A stretch of 64,000 bases of DNA from Paenibacillaceae bacterium. Lineage in GTDB: Bacteria > Bacillota > Bacilli > Paenibacillales > Paenibacillaceae. The stretch is taken from the NCBI GenBank assembly GCA_900766135.1, contig CAAFUF010000032.1, positions 142,683-206,682 on the forward strand, in the 5' to 3' direction. A program made the translations under genes and the position numbers. Positions 42,043 to 49,558 of the stretch are shown piece after piece. Each line of letters starts with the position of its first letter. Within the stretch, counting starts at the first letter, position 1. Under the pieces are notes generated by a model. It saw nothing but the letters and a program-made list of their open reading frames with translations, ran no database searches and was not told where the DNA came from.

Positions 42043-44124
42043 TCATGCCCAAACCAGTTTACCAAAATCGGCAAACGCTTTGAGATCTTCATCAATTGCG
42101 GCCAGAAGCGCCAAGCGGTTCGTCCGAATCGCATCCTCCTCAGCCATGACCATCACGGCATCAAAGAAGACCGTGATCGCTTCCTTCAATCCGCCGATCA
42201 ATTCCAACGCACCGGCAGCGTCGCGCGAAGCGAGCGTGTTCCGATATTTATCGGAGACCGAACGCCAAGCCTCATACAACGCTTGTTCCGCCGGTTCGTT
42301 AAGCAGATCGGAGCGAACCTTCTCGCCGGTTGCTTTCGCCGCGAGGTTGCTGACCCGTCCAAATGATTCGACGGTCGATTTGAAATCTTCCTTCGCGCCT
42401 ACGGCTTCCATCAGTGCCTTGCCGCGAGCTACCGAGGAGACGACATCGTCATAGCCGGCCGACAAGACCGCATCCACGACGTCATAACGGAGATTTTCGT
42501 CCGAGAGCGTCTTTCTGACGCGGAGGCCGAAGAATTCCATCAGATCCTTCAAAATTTCCTCTTCGCTGCGTTTGAGTCCGCGGAATTGCTGATGCGTCTC
42601 CAGCGCCAGCTTGAAAATGTCGGTCAACGAAACCGCCAGCTGGTGCTCGACGATGATCTGCACGATACCGGCCGCTTGACGGCGCAGCCCGTATGGATCC
42701 TGCGAGCCGGTCGGGATAATGCCGATCGAGAAGCACCCGGCAATCGTGTCGATTTTGTCGGCGATGCTGACGATCGAGCCTACGGAAGAAGCCGGCACGG
42801 CATCGTCCGCGAAACGCGGCTGATAATGCTCGAATACGCCTCTCGCCACGGCTTCGGGTTCGCCGGCTTTACGGGCATAATCCTCGCCCATAACCCCTTG
42901 CAATTCGGGGAATTCATAAACCATTTGCGTCACCAGGTCGAATTTGCAAATTTCCGCCGTACGCGCGGCGGCTTCCGCCGTCCCGGTATCGGTGCCAAGC
43001 ATCGTCGACAGCTTCTCGGTATTGCGGCGGATGCGGCGGACCTTGTCCCCGATCGTGCCGAGCTCTTCATGGAACACGATGCTTTCCAGCTTGGACAATG
43101 CGTCCTTGATCGCCAGCTTCTGATCTTCCTCATAGAAGAATTTCGCGTCGGACAAGCGAGCACGAAGCACCTTCTCGTTGCCGCGGGCGATCACATCCAG
43201 CGAGGTGTTGTTGCCGTTGCGCACGGTCACGAAGTAAGGAAGCAGGTTGCCTTGCTCGTTCAGTACCGGGAAATACCGCTGATGCTCGCGCATCGAGGTG
43301 ATAAGCACCTCCTGCGGAATGTTCAGGAACGATTCCTCGAACGTGCCGAACAACACGGTTGGCGTCTCCACCAGAAACAGCACTTCCTCCAGCAAATCCT
43401 CCTTCACTGCGATATGCCAGCCTTTTTCTTTTGCCAAGGCGTCGATTTGATTCTGAATTAAGGTTTGGCGCTCATTCACGTTGGCGATCACGTGCTGCGC
43501 GCGCAGCGTTTCCACATAAGACGCTGGCTCTTCAATGACCGTTTCGTTCCCAAGGAACCGGTGTCCCCGCGTGACGTTGCCGGACTTCACGCCGGCGATT
43601 TCCAGATCGATGACGTCTTTGCCGAACAACGCCACCATCCAGCGAATCGGGCGAACGAACTTAAAGTCGTAATTCCCCCAACGCATGTTCTTCGGAAAAT
43701 TCATCGCCTGCAAAATGCCCAGCAATCCCTCGGCGACAAGGCTTGACGTCTCTACGCCGATCCGGCTTTTGCTGACATATACATACTCGGTGCCGCCAAC
43801 CTCGCGGAACGTAAACTGCTCCGGACTGGCCCCCTGGCTGCGGGCAAAACCAAGTGCCGCTTTACTCCATTCGCCGTTTTCGTCCAGGGCGATTTTACGC
43901 GAAGGCCCTTTGACCTCCTCATGCACGTCCTCTTGCTTCTCGGCCACGTCTTTGACGAGAATAGCCAGCCGGCGCGGAGTCGCATAAGCCTCCACCGCTC
44001 CGTGCCGAATGACCGATTCCTCCAGCCACTTGACCATCCGCTCCTTCAGTTGCTCCATCGCGCCGCGGATGAACCGGGCCGGCATTTCCTCTAATCCGAT
44101 TTCGAACAGCAGATCCTTAGCCAC
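42043..44124 (-). CDS. glyS: glycyl-tRNA synthetase beta subunit
   Basis: Beta subunit of the alpha2beta2 enzyme that charges tRNA-Gly; it carries tRNA-binding and HD-like domains. 693 residues from GTG 44124 (AAGGGGGTG 6 nt upstream), giving the standard N-terminus KDLLFEIGLEEMPARF. The GTG overlaps the glyQ 3' end by 8 nt. The C-terminal anticodon-binding (DALR-type) domain is present. The upstream extension to 44193 lies wholly within glyQ and is rejected. Confidence 0.96.
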   Translation of the reverse strand: MAKDLLFEIGLEEMPARFIRGAMEQLKERMVKWLEESVIRHGAVEAYATPRRLAILVKDVAEKQEDVHEEVKGPSRKIALDENGEWSKAALGFARSQGASPEQFTFREVGGTEYVYVSKSRIGVETSSLVAEGLLGILQAMNFPKNMRWGNYDFKFVRPIRWMVALFGKDVIDLEIAGVKSGNVTRGHRFLGNETVIEEPASYVETLRAQHVIANVNERQTLIQNQIDALAKEKGWHIAVKEDLLEEVLFLVETPTVLFGTFEESFLNIPQEVLITSMREHQRYFPVLNEQGNLLPYFVTVRNGNNTSLDVIARGNEKVLRARLSDAKFFYEEDQKLAIKDALSKLESIVFHEELGTIGDKVRRIRRNTEKLSTMLGTDTGTAEAAARTAEICKFDLVTQMVYEFPELQGVMGEDYARKAGEPEAVARGVFEHYQPRFADDAVPASSVGSIVSIADKIDTIAGCFSIGIIPTGSQDPYGLRRQAAGIVQIIVEHQLAVSLTDIFKLALETHQQFRGLKRSEEEILKDLMEFFGLRVRKTLSDENLRYDVVDAVLSAGYDDVVSSVARGKALMEAVGAKEDFKSTVESFGRVSNLAAKATGEKVRSDLLNEPAEQALYEAWRSVSDKYRNTLASRDAAGALELIGGLKEAITVFFDAVMVMAEEDAIRTNRLALLAAIDEDLKAFADFGKLVWA

Positions 44125-45010
44125 GTGCGGCACCCCCTTTCTGAAGCATCGGGAAGCCGAGCTTCTCACGTTCCTCCAAGTAGGTCGCGGCAACCTGGCG
44201 TGCCAAATTCCGTACCCGCGTGATATATCCCGTCCGTTCGGTCACGCTGATCGCCCCGCGGGCATCCAGCAGGTTAAACGTATGCGAGCATTTCAGCACA
44301 TAGTCGTAAGCCGGGAACACCAAATGCTGCTCCATCGCTTTGCCCGCTTCCTGCTCGTACATGTTGAACAACGTAAACAGCATTTTCACGTCGGAGATTT
44401 CAAACGTGTATTTGGAATGCTCATATTCCGCTTGATGGAAAACATCGCCGTACGACGTGCCGTCCACCCATTCGAGGTCGAACACGTTCTCCTTGTCTTG
44501 GATATAGGAGGCCAGGCGCTCCATGCCGTAAGTGATTTCCACGGCCACCGGGTTGGTTTCGATCCCGCCTACCTGCTGGAAATACGTAAACTGCGTCACT
44601 TCCATGCCGTCCAGCCAGACTTCCCAGCCAAGGCCCCATGCGCCCAAGCCCGGATGCTCCCAGTTGTCTTCCACGAAACGGATGTCATGCTCCAGCGGAT
44701 TGATGCCCAGACGATTCAAGCTCTCCAGGTAAATCTCCTGGATATTATCCGGCGATGGCTTCATGATCACCTGGAACTGGTGGTGCTGGTACAGCCGGTT
44801 CGGGTTCTCCCCGTAACGTCCGTCCGCCGGGCGACGGGAAGGCTCAACGTAGGCGACGTTCCACGGCTCCGGACCGATCGAACGCAGGAACGTCATCGGG
44901 TTCAGGGTGCCTGCCCCTTTTTCCACGTCATACGGCTGCACGACGATACAATTCTGTTCCGCCCAGAACTGCTGCAGCGTCAGAATCATTTGTTGAAAGT
45001 TAATACTCAT
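44117..45010 (-). CDS. glyQ: glycyl-tRNA synthetase alpha subunit
   Basis: Catalytic class II subunit for glycine activation. 297 residues from ATG 45010; the ATG at 45022 overlaps the ribosome site AGGAGATGAGG and is rejected. Signature segments AEQNCIVVQPYDVEKGAGT, EPSRRPADGRYGENPNR and GLGWEVWLDGMEVTQFTYFQ are intact. First gene of the glyQS operon, controlled by a T-box leader. Confidence 0.97.
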   Translation of the reverse strand: MSINFQQMILTLQQFWAEQNCIVVQPYDVEKGAGTLNPMTFLRSIGPEPWNVAYVEPSRRPADGRYGENPNRLYQHHQFQVIMKPSPDNIQEIYLESLNRLGINPLEHDIRFVEDNWEHPGLGAWGLGWEVWLDGMEVTQFTYFQQVGGIETNPVAVEITYGMERLASYIQDKENVFDLEWVDGTSYGDVFHQAEYEHSKYTFEISDVKMLFTLFNMYEQEAGKAMEQHLVFPAYDYVLKCSHTFNLLDARGAISVTERTGYITRVRNLARQVAATYLEEREKLGFPMLQKGGAARG

Positions 45011-45065
45011 TGCGAACCTCATCTCCTAACCTTCAGGTTTGTTCAGCAAGCATAAGTTCGAAGGC

Positions 45066-45366
45066 AATAATAAAAAGCTCCCGCCTCTACGCCTGCTGTC
45101 AGACGTAGGGACGAGAGCTGTAAGAGTTCATTCCTCATACAAGCGTTCCCGCGGTTCCACCCTACTTGATTCGCCGTGGCTGCCTATCGGTAACCTTCGC
45201 CGGCAAATCCGCTTTTCACGATCGGTTCATGCTCCCGGGCTGCCGTTTCACAAGACCGTCTATCCGGGCTCACACCGCCCCCGGTCGCTTGGTCAGCCCG
45301 TTGATCCTTAAGCTGACTTGATAGACCTTGCCTCGTTACTCTTCCCGTTCAACGCACAGAAATTCT
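45066..45366 (-). promoter_or_regulatory. T-box riboswitch (glycine) in the glyQS leader
   Basis: Leader of about 300 nt that senses uncharged tRNA-Gly. In minus-strand sense it shows the Stem I region with GCGACCGGGGGCGGTG containing the presumed GGC specifier. The conserved T-box AGGGTGGAACCGCG is at 45150-45163. A terminator stem follows, AGCTC-CG-C-CTACG with CGTAG-G-CG-GAGCT (45076-45119), with TTTTTATT. The antiterminator would use the T-box strand. The specifier assignment rests on the downstream genes and position, not on a full fold. Confidence 0.95.
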
Positions 45367-45371
45367 TTTTT

Positions 45372-45400
45372 ATATTAACTAATTTTAGCTCGTTCGTCAA
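45372..45400 (-). promoter_or_regulatory. sigma-A promoter of the glyQS T-box leader
   Basis: TTGACG (45395-45400), 17-nt spacer, TAATAT (45372-45377). The -35 box overlaps the recO stop codon, so glyQS has its own promoter embedded at the end of recO. Confidence 0.82.
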
Positions 45401-46146
45401 ATATCATACTTGTCCAGCTGGTCGAGAAAATGGCGCGATTTCAGCTTAAGCCCGAGCTGCATATCCATGAAGGCCCGCATCACGGTTTTCAGCTCCCGTT
45501 TCGTTTCCTCCTTGACCTCTACGTTTCCGAGCCGACGCAGATCCATTTTTTCGAACAGCGTGAGCAGCTTAAGCACCCCCGGCGTTACTTGCATCGCAGC
45601 CGGATCCTGGTGACGGCACGCTCTGCATAACCTCCCGCCCAACCGCGGGCTGACATAAGGCGAATCGTCGACCCGCCCGCAGTAGACACAGCTCTCGAAC
45701 GATGGGCCGTAGCCTGCCGCCTGCAAGATTTTCATCTCAAACAGGTGGATGACGATCTGCGGATCCTTCCCGGACGATAAGCCCTCGAGACAAGCCTTCA
45801 GCTGGGTATACCAGAAGCTGCCGACCTCCTCATCCTGCAGCGTCTTATCCAGCAGCTCGCAGGCATATGAGGCGTAGGCCGCCAAAAAAAGGTCCTCACG
45901 CAAAGAAAAGTGAGATTCGATCATCTCACCCTGGTTTAAGGTCCCCAAACCGCCGTTTTGGCGGAAGAACACGTATTCTCCATGTGTAAAAAGCTGTGTC
46001 AGGGCCGCGTGGCGGCTCTTGACCTTTTTGGCGCCGCGCACCAGTACCCCGATTTTGCCGCTTGTTTCGGTGCATAATGTAATAATTTTATTGCCTTCCC
46101 CATAATCCATGCTGCGGATGACGATTCCTTCCACTCTGTAGAGCAT
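45397..46146 (-). CDS. recO: DNA repair protein RecO
   Basis: Recombination mediator that loads RecA with RecR/RecF and anneals strands. 249 residues. N-terminal OB fold (YRVEGIVIRSMDYGEGNKI) precedes a helical domain and the zinc-binding Cys pairs CVYCG and CRACRH. It follows yqzL by 39 nt, as in Bacillus. Confidence 0.95.
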   Translation of the reverse strand: MLYRVEGIVIRSMDYGEGNKIITLCTETSGKIGVLVRGAKKVKSRHAALTQLFTHGEYVFFRQNGGLGTLNQGEMIESHFSLREDLFLAAYASYACELLDKTLQDEEVGSFWYTQLKACLEGLSSGKDPQIVIHLFEMKILQAAGYGPSFESCVYCGRVDDSPYVSPRLGGRLCRACRHQDPAAMQVTPGVLKLLTLFEKMDLRRLGNVEVKEETKRELKTVMRAFMDMQLGLKLKSRHFLDQLDKYDI

Positions 46147-46185
46147 TCCATTTCCCCCAAACTCGCCTCTCCCGCCAGATCGGTG

Positions 46186-46323
46186 TTACTCGGCTTCTTC
46201 CTCAAGGATCAGCTCTTCGGCAGCCGCAGCTTCCTCCTCGTACGGGCCGCTGGCTTCCTTATAAAGCAAGTAAGCATCGACATCTCCAGTCATCGCAAAA
46301 TACTTCCACGAAAAATCTCGCAT
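46186..46323 (-). CDS. yqzL: YqzL family small protein
   Basis: 45-residue protein starting ATG 46323 with a GAAAGGGTG site about 8 nt upstream and stopping at TAA 46186. The N-terminal pattern RDFSWKYFAMTGDVDAYLLY matches the YqzL family, which lies between era and recO in Bacillales. The C-terminal half is a strongly acidic Ala/Glu tail. It is short, but position and sequence both support it. Function unknown. Confidence 0.88.
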   Translation of the reverse strand: MRDFSWKYFAMTGDVDAYLLYKEASGPYEEEAAAAEELILEEEAE

Positions 46324-46424
46324 TCGTATTCACCCTTTCTTCGGAAATGACGCCTGCATCTTCAAAGATAGGATGTGCGCAAGAGCGAGATCTATGCGTT
46401 GCAATAACTCCCAGTATAGAGGAT

Positions 46425-46594
46425 GTTCATAAAGTCGACTTTTGATTACGAAGTTCAATCCCAGCAGTATTTCGACGTCGAATCTTGAATTCACCCGGGC
46501 CTTTCGTTGCTCCCGTACCTAAAACGTACGCTTCGTTCCTTTCGTCCCTAGCTTCATTCAACCTTCTCGGTGCTGAAAAGCCGACTTTTTGAAC
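46425..46594 (+). repeat. 170-nt repeat, copy C (full)
   Basis: GTTCATAAAGTC to GACTTTTTGAAC, the same 170-bp length as copies A and D2. The internal hairpin is CGTAC-CTAAAAC-GTACG instead of CGTAGC...GCTACG: the base change on one arm is matched on the other. It lies 21 nt beyond the era stop, between yqzL and era. No other gene is visible in the 46324-46615 gap. Confidence 0.9.
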
Positions 46595-46615
46595 TTGCAT
46601 TGAACTAATATCCCT

Positions 46616-47518
46616 TTAAGCGTCCTTGTGGAAGCCAAGGTCCTTCAGGATACGTTCCTGGTTGCGCCAGTCCTTCTTGACTTTCACCCATAACTCGAGA
46701 AAAATCTTCGAACCCAGCAGGTTCTCGATGTCTTGCCGAGCTTGCTTCCCGACTTCCTTCAACAAAGCGCCCTGCTTGCCGATGATGATCCCCTTCTGGG
46801 AATCACGCTCGACGAAAATCACCGCGGAAATGTTCACTACGCCGTTCTCCTGCACGCGCATATCTTCGATCGTGACGGCGATGGAGTGCGGCACTTCCTC
46901 GCGGGTCAGATGCAGGATCTTCTCGCGGATCAGCTCGGCGCAGACGAATTGCTCCGGATGGTCGGTGACCTGATCTTCCGGATAATACTGCGGGCCCTCC
47001 GGGAGATATTTGCCGATTTGCTCCAGCAGCGTATTTACGTTGTTCCCGTGCATCGCCGAAATCGGCACGATTTCGCTAAACGAGTGAAGCTTGCTGTACT
47101 CATCGATGAGAGGCAGCAGTTGCTCCGGCTCTACGCGGTCGATTTTGTTCAGCACCAGGATGACCGGAGTCCGCAAATCCTTTAATCGTTCAATGATGAA
47201 ACGGTCCCCGCCGCCTAATCCTTCCGCCGCATCGACGAGGAACAGCACCGCCTCGACTTCGCCAAGCGTGTTAAGCGCCGTCGTGTTCATATAGTCGCCA
47301 AGCTTGGACTGGCGTTTATGGATCCCCGGCGTATCCAGAAAAACGATTTGCATCTCTTCCGACGTATAAACGCCGTGAATTTTATTCCGTGTCGTTTGCG
47401 GTTTATCGGACATGATGGCGATCTTCTGACCGATGATGTGGTTCATCAGCGTAGATTTGCCCACATTCGGCCGCCCGACAATTGCCACGAAGCCGGATTT
47501 GAATTTTGCTTTTGCCAT
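46616..47518 (-). CDS. era: GTPase Era
   Basis: Essential GTPase that binds the 3' end of 16S rRNA during 30S assembly. 300 residues from ATG 47518 (AAAGGA upstream); the in-frame extension to 47701 is AT/GC-anomalous and unsupported. G1 GRPNVGKS is at 15-22, followed by G3 DTPG, G4 NKID and the C-terminal KH domain with GIIIGKQGALLKEVG. Conserved order cdd-era-yqzL-recO. Confidence 0.97.
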   Translation of the reverse strand: MAKAKFKSGFVAIVGRPNVGKSTLMNHIIGQKIAIMSDKPQTTRNKIHGVYTSEEMQIVFLDTPGIHKRQSKLGDYMNTTALNTLGEVEAVLFLVDAAEGLGGGDRFIIERLKDLRTPVILVLNKIDRVEPEQLLPLIDEYSKLHSFSEIVPISAMHGNNVNTLLEQIGKYLPEGPQYYPEDQVTDHPEQFVCAELIREKILHLTREEVPHSIAVTIEDMRVQENGVVNISAVIFVERDSQKGIIIGKQGALLKEVGKQARQDIENLLGSKIFLELWVKVKKDWRNQERILKDLGFHKDA

Positions 47519-47744
47519 AATTGAGTTCCTTTCGTCATGACCTCGTCTGTTTATTTGACCGTAACGGTCCTTGGTTCTATGATCTCGTGTTGGTTCTGCG
47601 AGTCCGGCTGGCGTGTGGGCGACCATGTCGGTCTCTTTAGTGCGGGAAGTCCTTATTCTGGTCCGTACTGGTTTGCGATCTGCTGTTTGTCGTGATGACA
47701 CTTGTCAGCCTGGGTGGCACAGTTGTGTTCTAACGAACCGTGCG

Positions 47745-47927
47745 TAACGGACCATAATGACCTTATTAGCCCATTTCCCGGCTATTTCCCGCGCTAACGG
47801 ACTCCACAGCCTTTATTTTGCTCTCGCGACGTTCACTTTGCCCATTTAGTCCGAAATAACGTCTCCTGAGTCCGTTAAAATCCGACCGCACCCCTATGCA
47901 GGTAAATAACGTCTCTGGTGTCCGTTA
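47745..47927. repeat. TAACGG repeat block III (two forward, two reverse)
   Basis: Forward units TAACGGACCATAATGACCTT (47745-47768) and TAACGGACTCCACAGCCTTT (47795-47818); reverse units AAATAACGTCTCCTGAGTCC (47854-47877) and AAATAACGTCTCTGGTGTCC (47902-47927), each ending in GTTA. Same 2+2 pattern as blocks I and II. The 47519-47744 stretch upstream of era shows no gene or clear promoter. Confidence 0.85.
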
Positions 47928-47939
47928 GCGATACACATG

Positions 47940-48014
47940 CCCGGCTAAATCCAAGATTCGACGCCGAGTCCGCGTCATCGCGTCACTTCGTGATCCGAAG
48001 ACGCCTTTTTGAGC
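47940..48014 (-). repeat. 170-nt repeat, copy D1 (left half only)
   Basis: The left half of the element in reverse orientation, ending GCCTTTTTGAGC at 48014. It is cut at the CCCGGCTAAATCC point next to TAACGG block III. It is separated from full copy D2 by a 16-nt spacer whose reverse complement (CTTTATTGAAATAGTA) resembles the A-B spacer. Confidence 0.85.
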
Positions 48015-48030
48015 TACTATTTCAATAAAG

Positions 48031-48200
48031 GCTCAAAAAAAGCGGGTTTGGAGCACCGAGAAAGTTGGATGAAGCTAGGGACTGAGCAGCACAGCGTAGC
48101 TGGGGGCTACGTGAGCAGCGGAAGGCCCGGCTAAATCCAAGATTCGACGCCGAATCTGCATCATCGCGTCACTTCGTGATCCGAAGACGCTTTTTTGAGC
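48031..48200 (-). repeat. 170-nt repeat, copy D2 (full)
   Basis: GCTCAAAAAAAGC to GCTTTTTTGAGC, exactly 170 bp, in the opposite orientation to copies A and C. Both terminal arms have changed together relative to copy A (GTTC to GCTC and GAAC to GAGC, and longer A/T runs on both arms). Its last base is part of the cdd stop codon, so it serves as the cdd 3' end. Confidence 0.9.
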
Positions 48201-48607
48201 TACTTCTCCTCCAGATGGGAGGGGGCGAATGCGTAGGGAAGAAGCTCCCGCACCGTAGTTTGACGAATGTCACCCTTTAGATTGCCCAGGATCACGGGCA
48301 TGTCCGGGCCGCAAAGCTCCAGCAGCACCTGGCGGCAAACGCCGCAAGGCGCGACCGGTTCCTCCGTGTCGCCAACGACGGCGATTGCCTGGAATGTCCC
48401 TGGTCGATGGCCGTCGGCAATCGCCCGGAACATCGCGGTACGTTCGGCGCAATTCCCCGGGGTGTATGCCGCATTCTCCACGTTGCAGCCACGGTGAACA
48501 TGGCCTTGACTATCGAGCAGCGCAGCCCCGACGCCGAATCCCGAATACGGAATGTAAGCCTTTTTGCGGGCCTCAATGGCTTCTTGCATTAACTGTCCGT
48601 AATCCAT
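48200..48607 (-). CDS. cdd: cytidine deaminase
   Basis: Zinc enzyme deaminating (deoxy)cytidine to (deoxy)uridine in pyrimidine salvage. 135 residues. Zinc ligands Cys53, Cys88 and Cys91 (CAE, PCGVC) and catalytic Glu55 are intact, with nucleoside-binding segment FGVGAALLDSQG. The stop codon is formed at the boundary with repeat copy D2. Conserved neighbour of dgkA and era. Confidence 0.96.
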   Translation of the reverse strand: MDYGQLMQEAIEARKKAYIPYSGFGVGAALLDSQGHVHRGCNVENAAYTPGNCAERTAMFRAIADGHRPGTFQAIAVVGDTEEPVAPCGVCRQVLLELCGPDMPVILGNLKGDIRQTTVRELLPYAFAPSHLEEK

Positions 48608-48686
48608 ATCCCTATCATCTCCTCAACAAAGGCAAAATAAGTACGGGTAAATCTGTTCGAACCGTCCGGCTTGAATCTGAACCGCT

Positions 48687-49061
48687 TTAAAGCAACCCCA
48701 GCCACCTCATCACCGGATCGTAAAAGATCAAAATCCCGATCGCTACGGCAAAAACCGCTGCGACCAGCACGGCCCCGGCCGCGGCATCCTTGGCAATCTT
48801 GCCAAGCCGATGCCACTCCGGGGCTGCGAGATCAACGACGGCTTCAATTGCCGTATTGACGAGCTCAAGCGAGATGACCAAGGCGATGACCAACAGCAGC
48901 AAGGCCACGTCTCTCACAGGAAGGGACAACGCAATCGCCGCGGCAATCACGATCACGGCCGCAGCGCAATGGAACCGCAGATGGCGCTGGGTCTTAAACG
49001 AAGCGGCTATTCCCTCCACCGCATAACGAAAGGACGAGCTCCAGCGGCGCGACGGCTTCAT
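48687..49061 (-). CDS. dgkA: diacylglycerol/undecaprenol kinase DgkA
   Basis: Small integral membrane kinase; Gram-positive members phosphorylate undecaprenol. 124 residues with three transmembrane helices and the signature LELVNTAIEAVVDL. The ATG overlaps the ybeY stop by one base (TGATG). Confidence 0.93.
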   Translation of the reverse strand: MKPSRRWSSSFRYAVEGIAASFKTQRHLRFHCAAAVIVIAAAIALSLPVRDVALLLLVIALVISLELVNTAIEAVVDLAAPEWHRLGKIAKDAAAGAVLVAAVFAVAIGILIFYDPVMRWLGLL

Positions 49062-49558
49062 CAGCGGACAAGCCCGACCTCGGCAAGCGCCGCTTCCTGT
49101 TTGCCCATCATTTCCGCTTCGCTGGCGGCGTCCTGATGGTCGTAGCCAAGCAAATGCAAAAAGCCGTGTACAAACAGGAATCCGATTTCCCGCTCGATCG
49201 AATGACCGTAATCCTCGCTTTGCGCTTTGGCCCGGTCGACGGAGATGATAATATCTCCGAGCACGTCGGTCAAATCGTCCAACTCCTCGTCTTCTTCGAG
49301 CTCATAGACGATTTCCGGCTCTTCCTCCAGCGATTCGTTCATCGCGAACGACAGCACGTCCGTCGGCCGGTCGATGCCGCGATAATCGCGGTTCAACTCG
49401 TGGATCGCCTCGTCGTCCACGAACGTGAGCGCCACCTCGCCTTCGGTGATGCCCTCCGCTTGTCCGGCGATCTGCAGCACCCGATCCAAGAGATCGATCA
49501 GTTCCTGCCCGATCTCCATTTTATCCTGCTCATTGCTCCAAGCCAGCTGTAGGCCCAT
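49061..49558 (-). CDS. ybeY: endoribonuclease YbeY
   Basis: Zinc-dependent endoribonuclease required for 16S rRNA 3' maturation and ribosome quality control. 165 residues. The metal motif HGFLHLLGYDH places His131, His135 and His141. A strongly acidic stretch (about 77-98, LEEEPEIVYELEEDEELDD) precedes the catalytic part. Its start lies 29 nt inside the 3' end of pgpH, and the stop overlaps dgkA. Confidence 0.96.
   Translation of the reverse strand: MGLQLAWSNEQDKMEIGQELIDLLDRVLQIAGQAEGITEGEVALTFVDDEAIHELNRDYRGIDRPTDVLSFAMNESLEEEPEIVYELEEDEELDDLTDVLGDIIISVDRAKAQSEDYGHSIEREIGFLFVHGFLHLLGYDHQDAASEAEMMGKQEAALAEVGLVR

Noticed and set aside
47519..47701. N-terminal extension of Era by 61 codons
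   Set aside because: The ATG at 47518 gives the normal Era length and a ribosome site; the extension has no homology and upstream repeats begin soon after.
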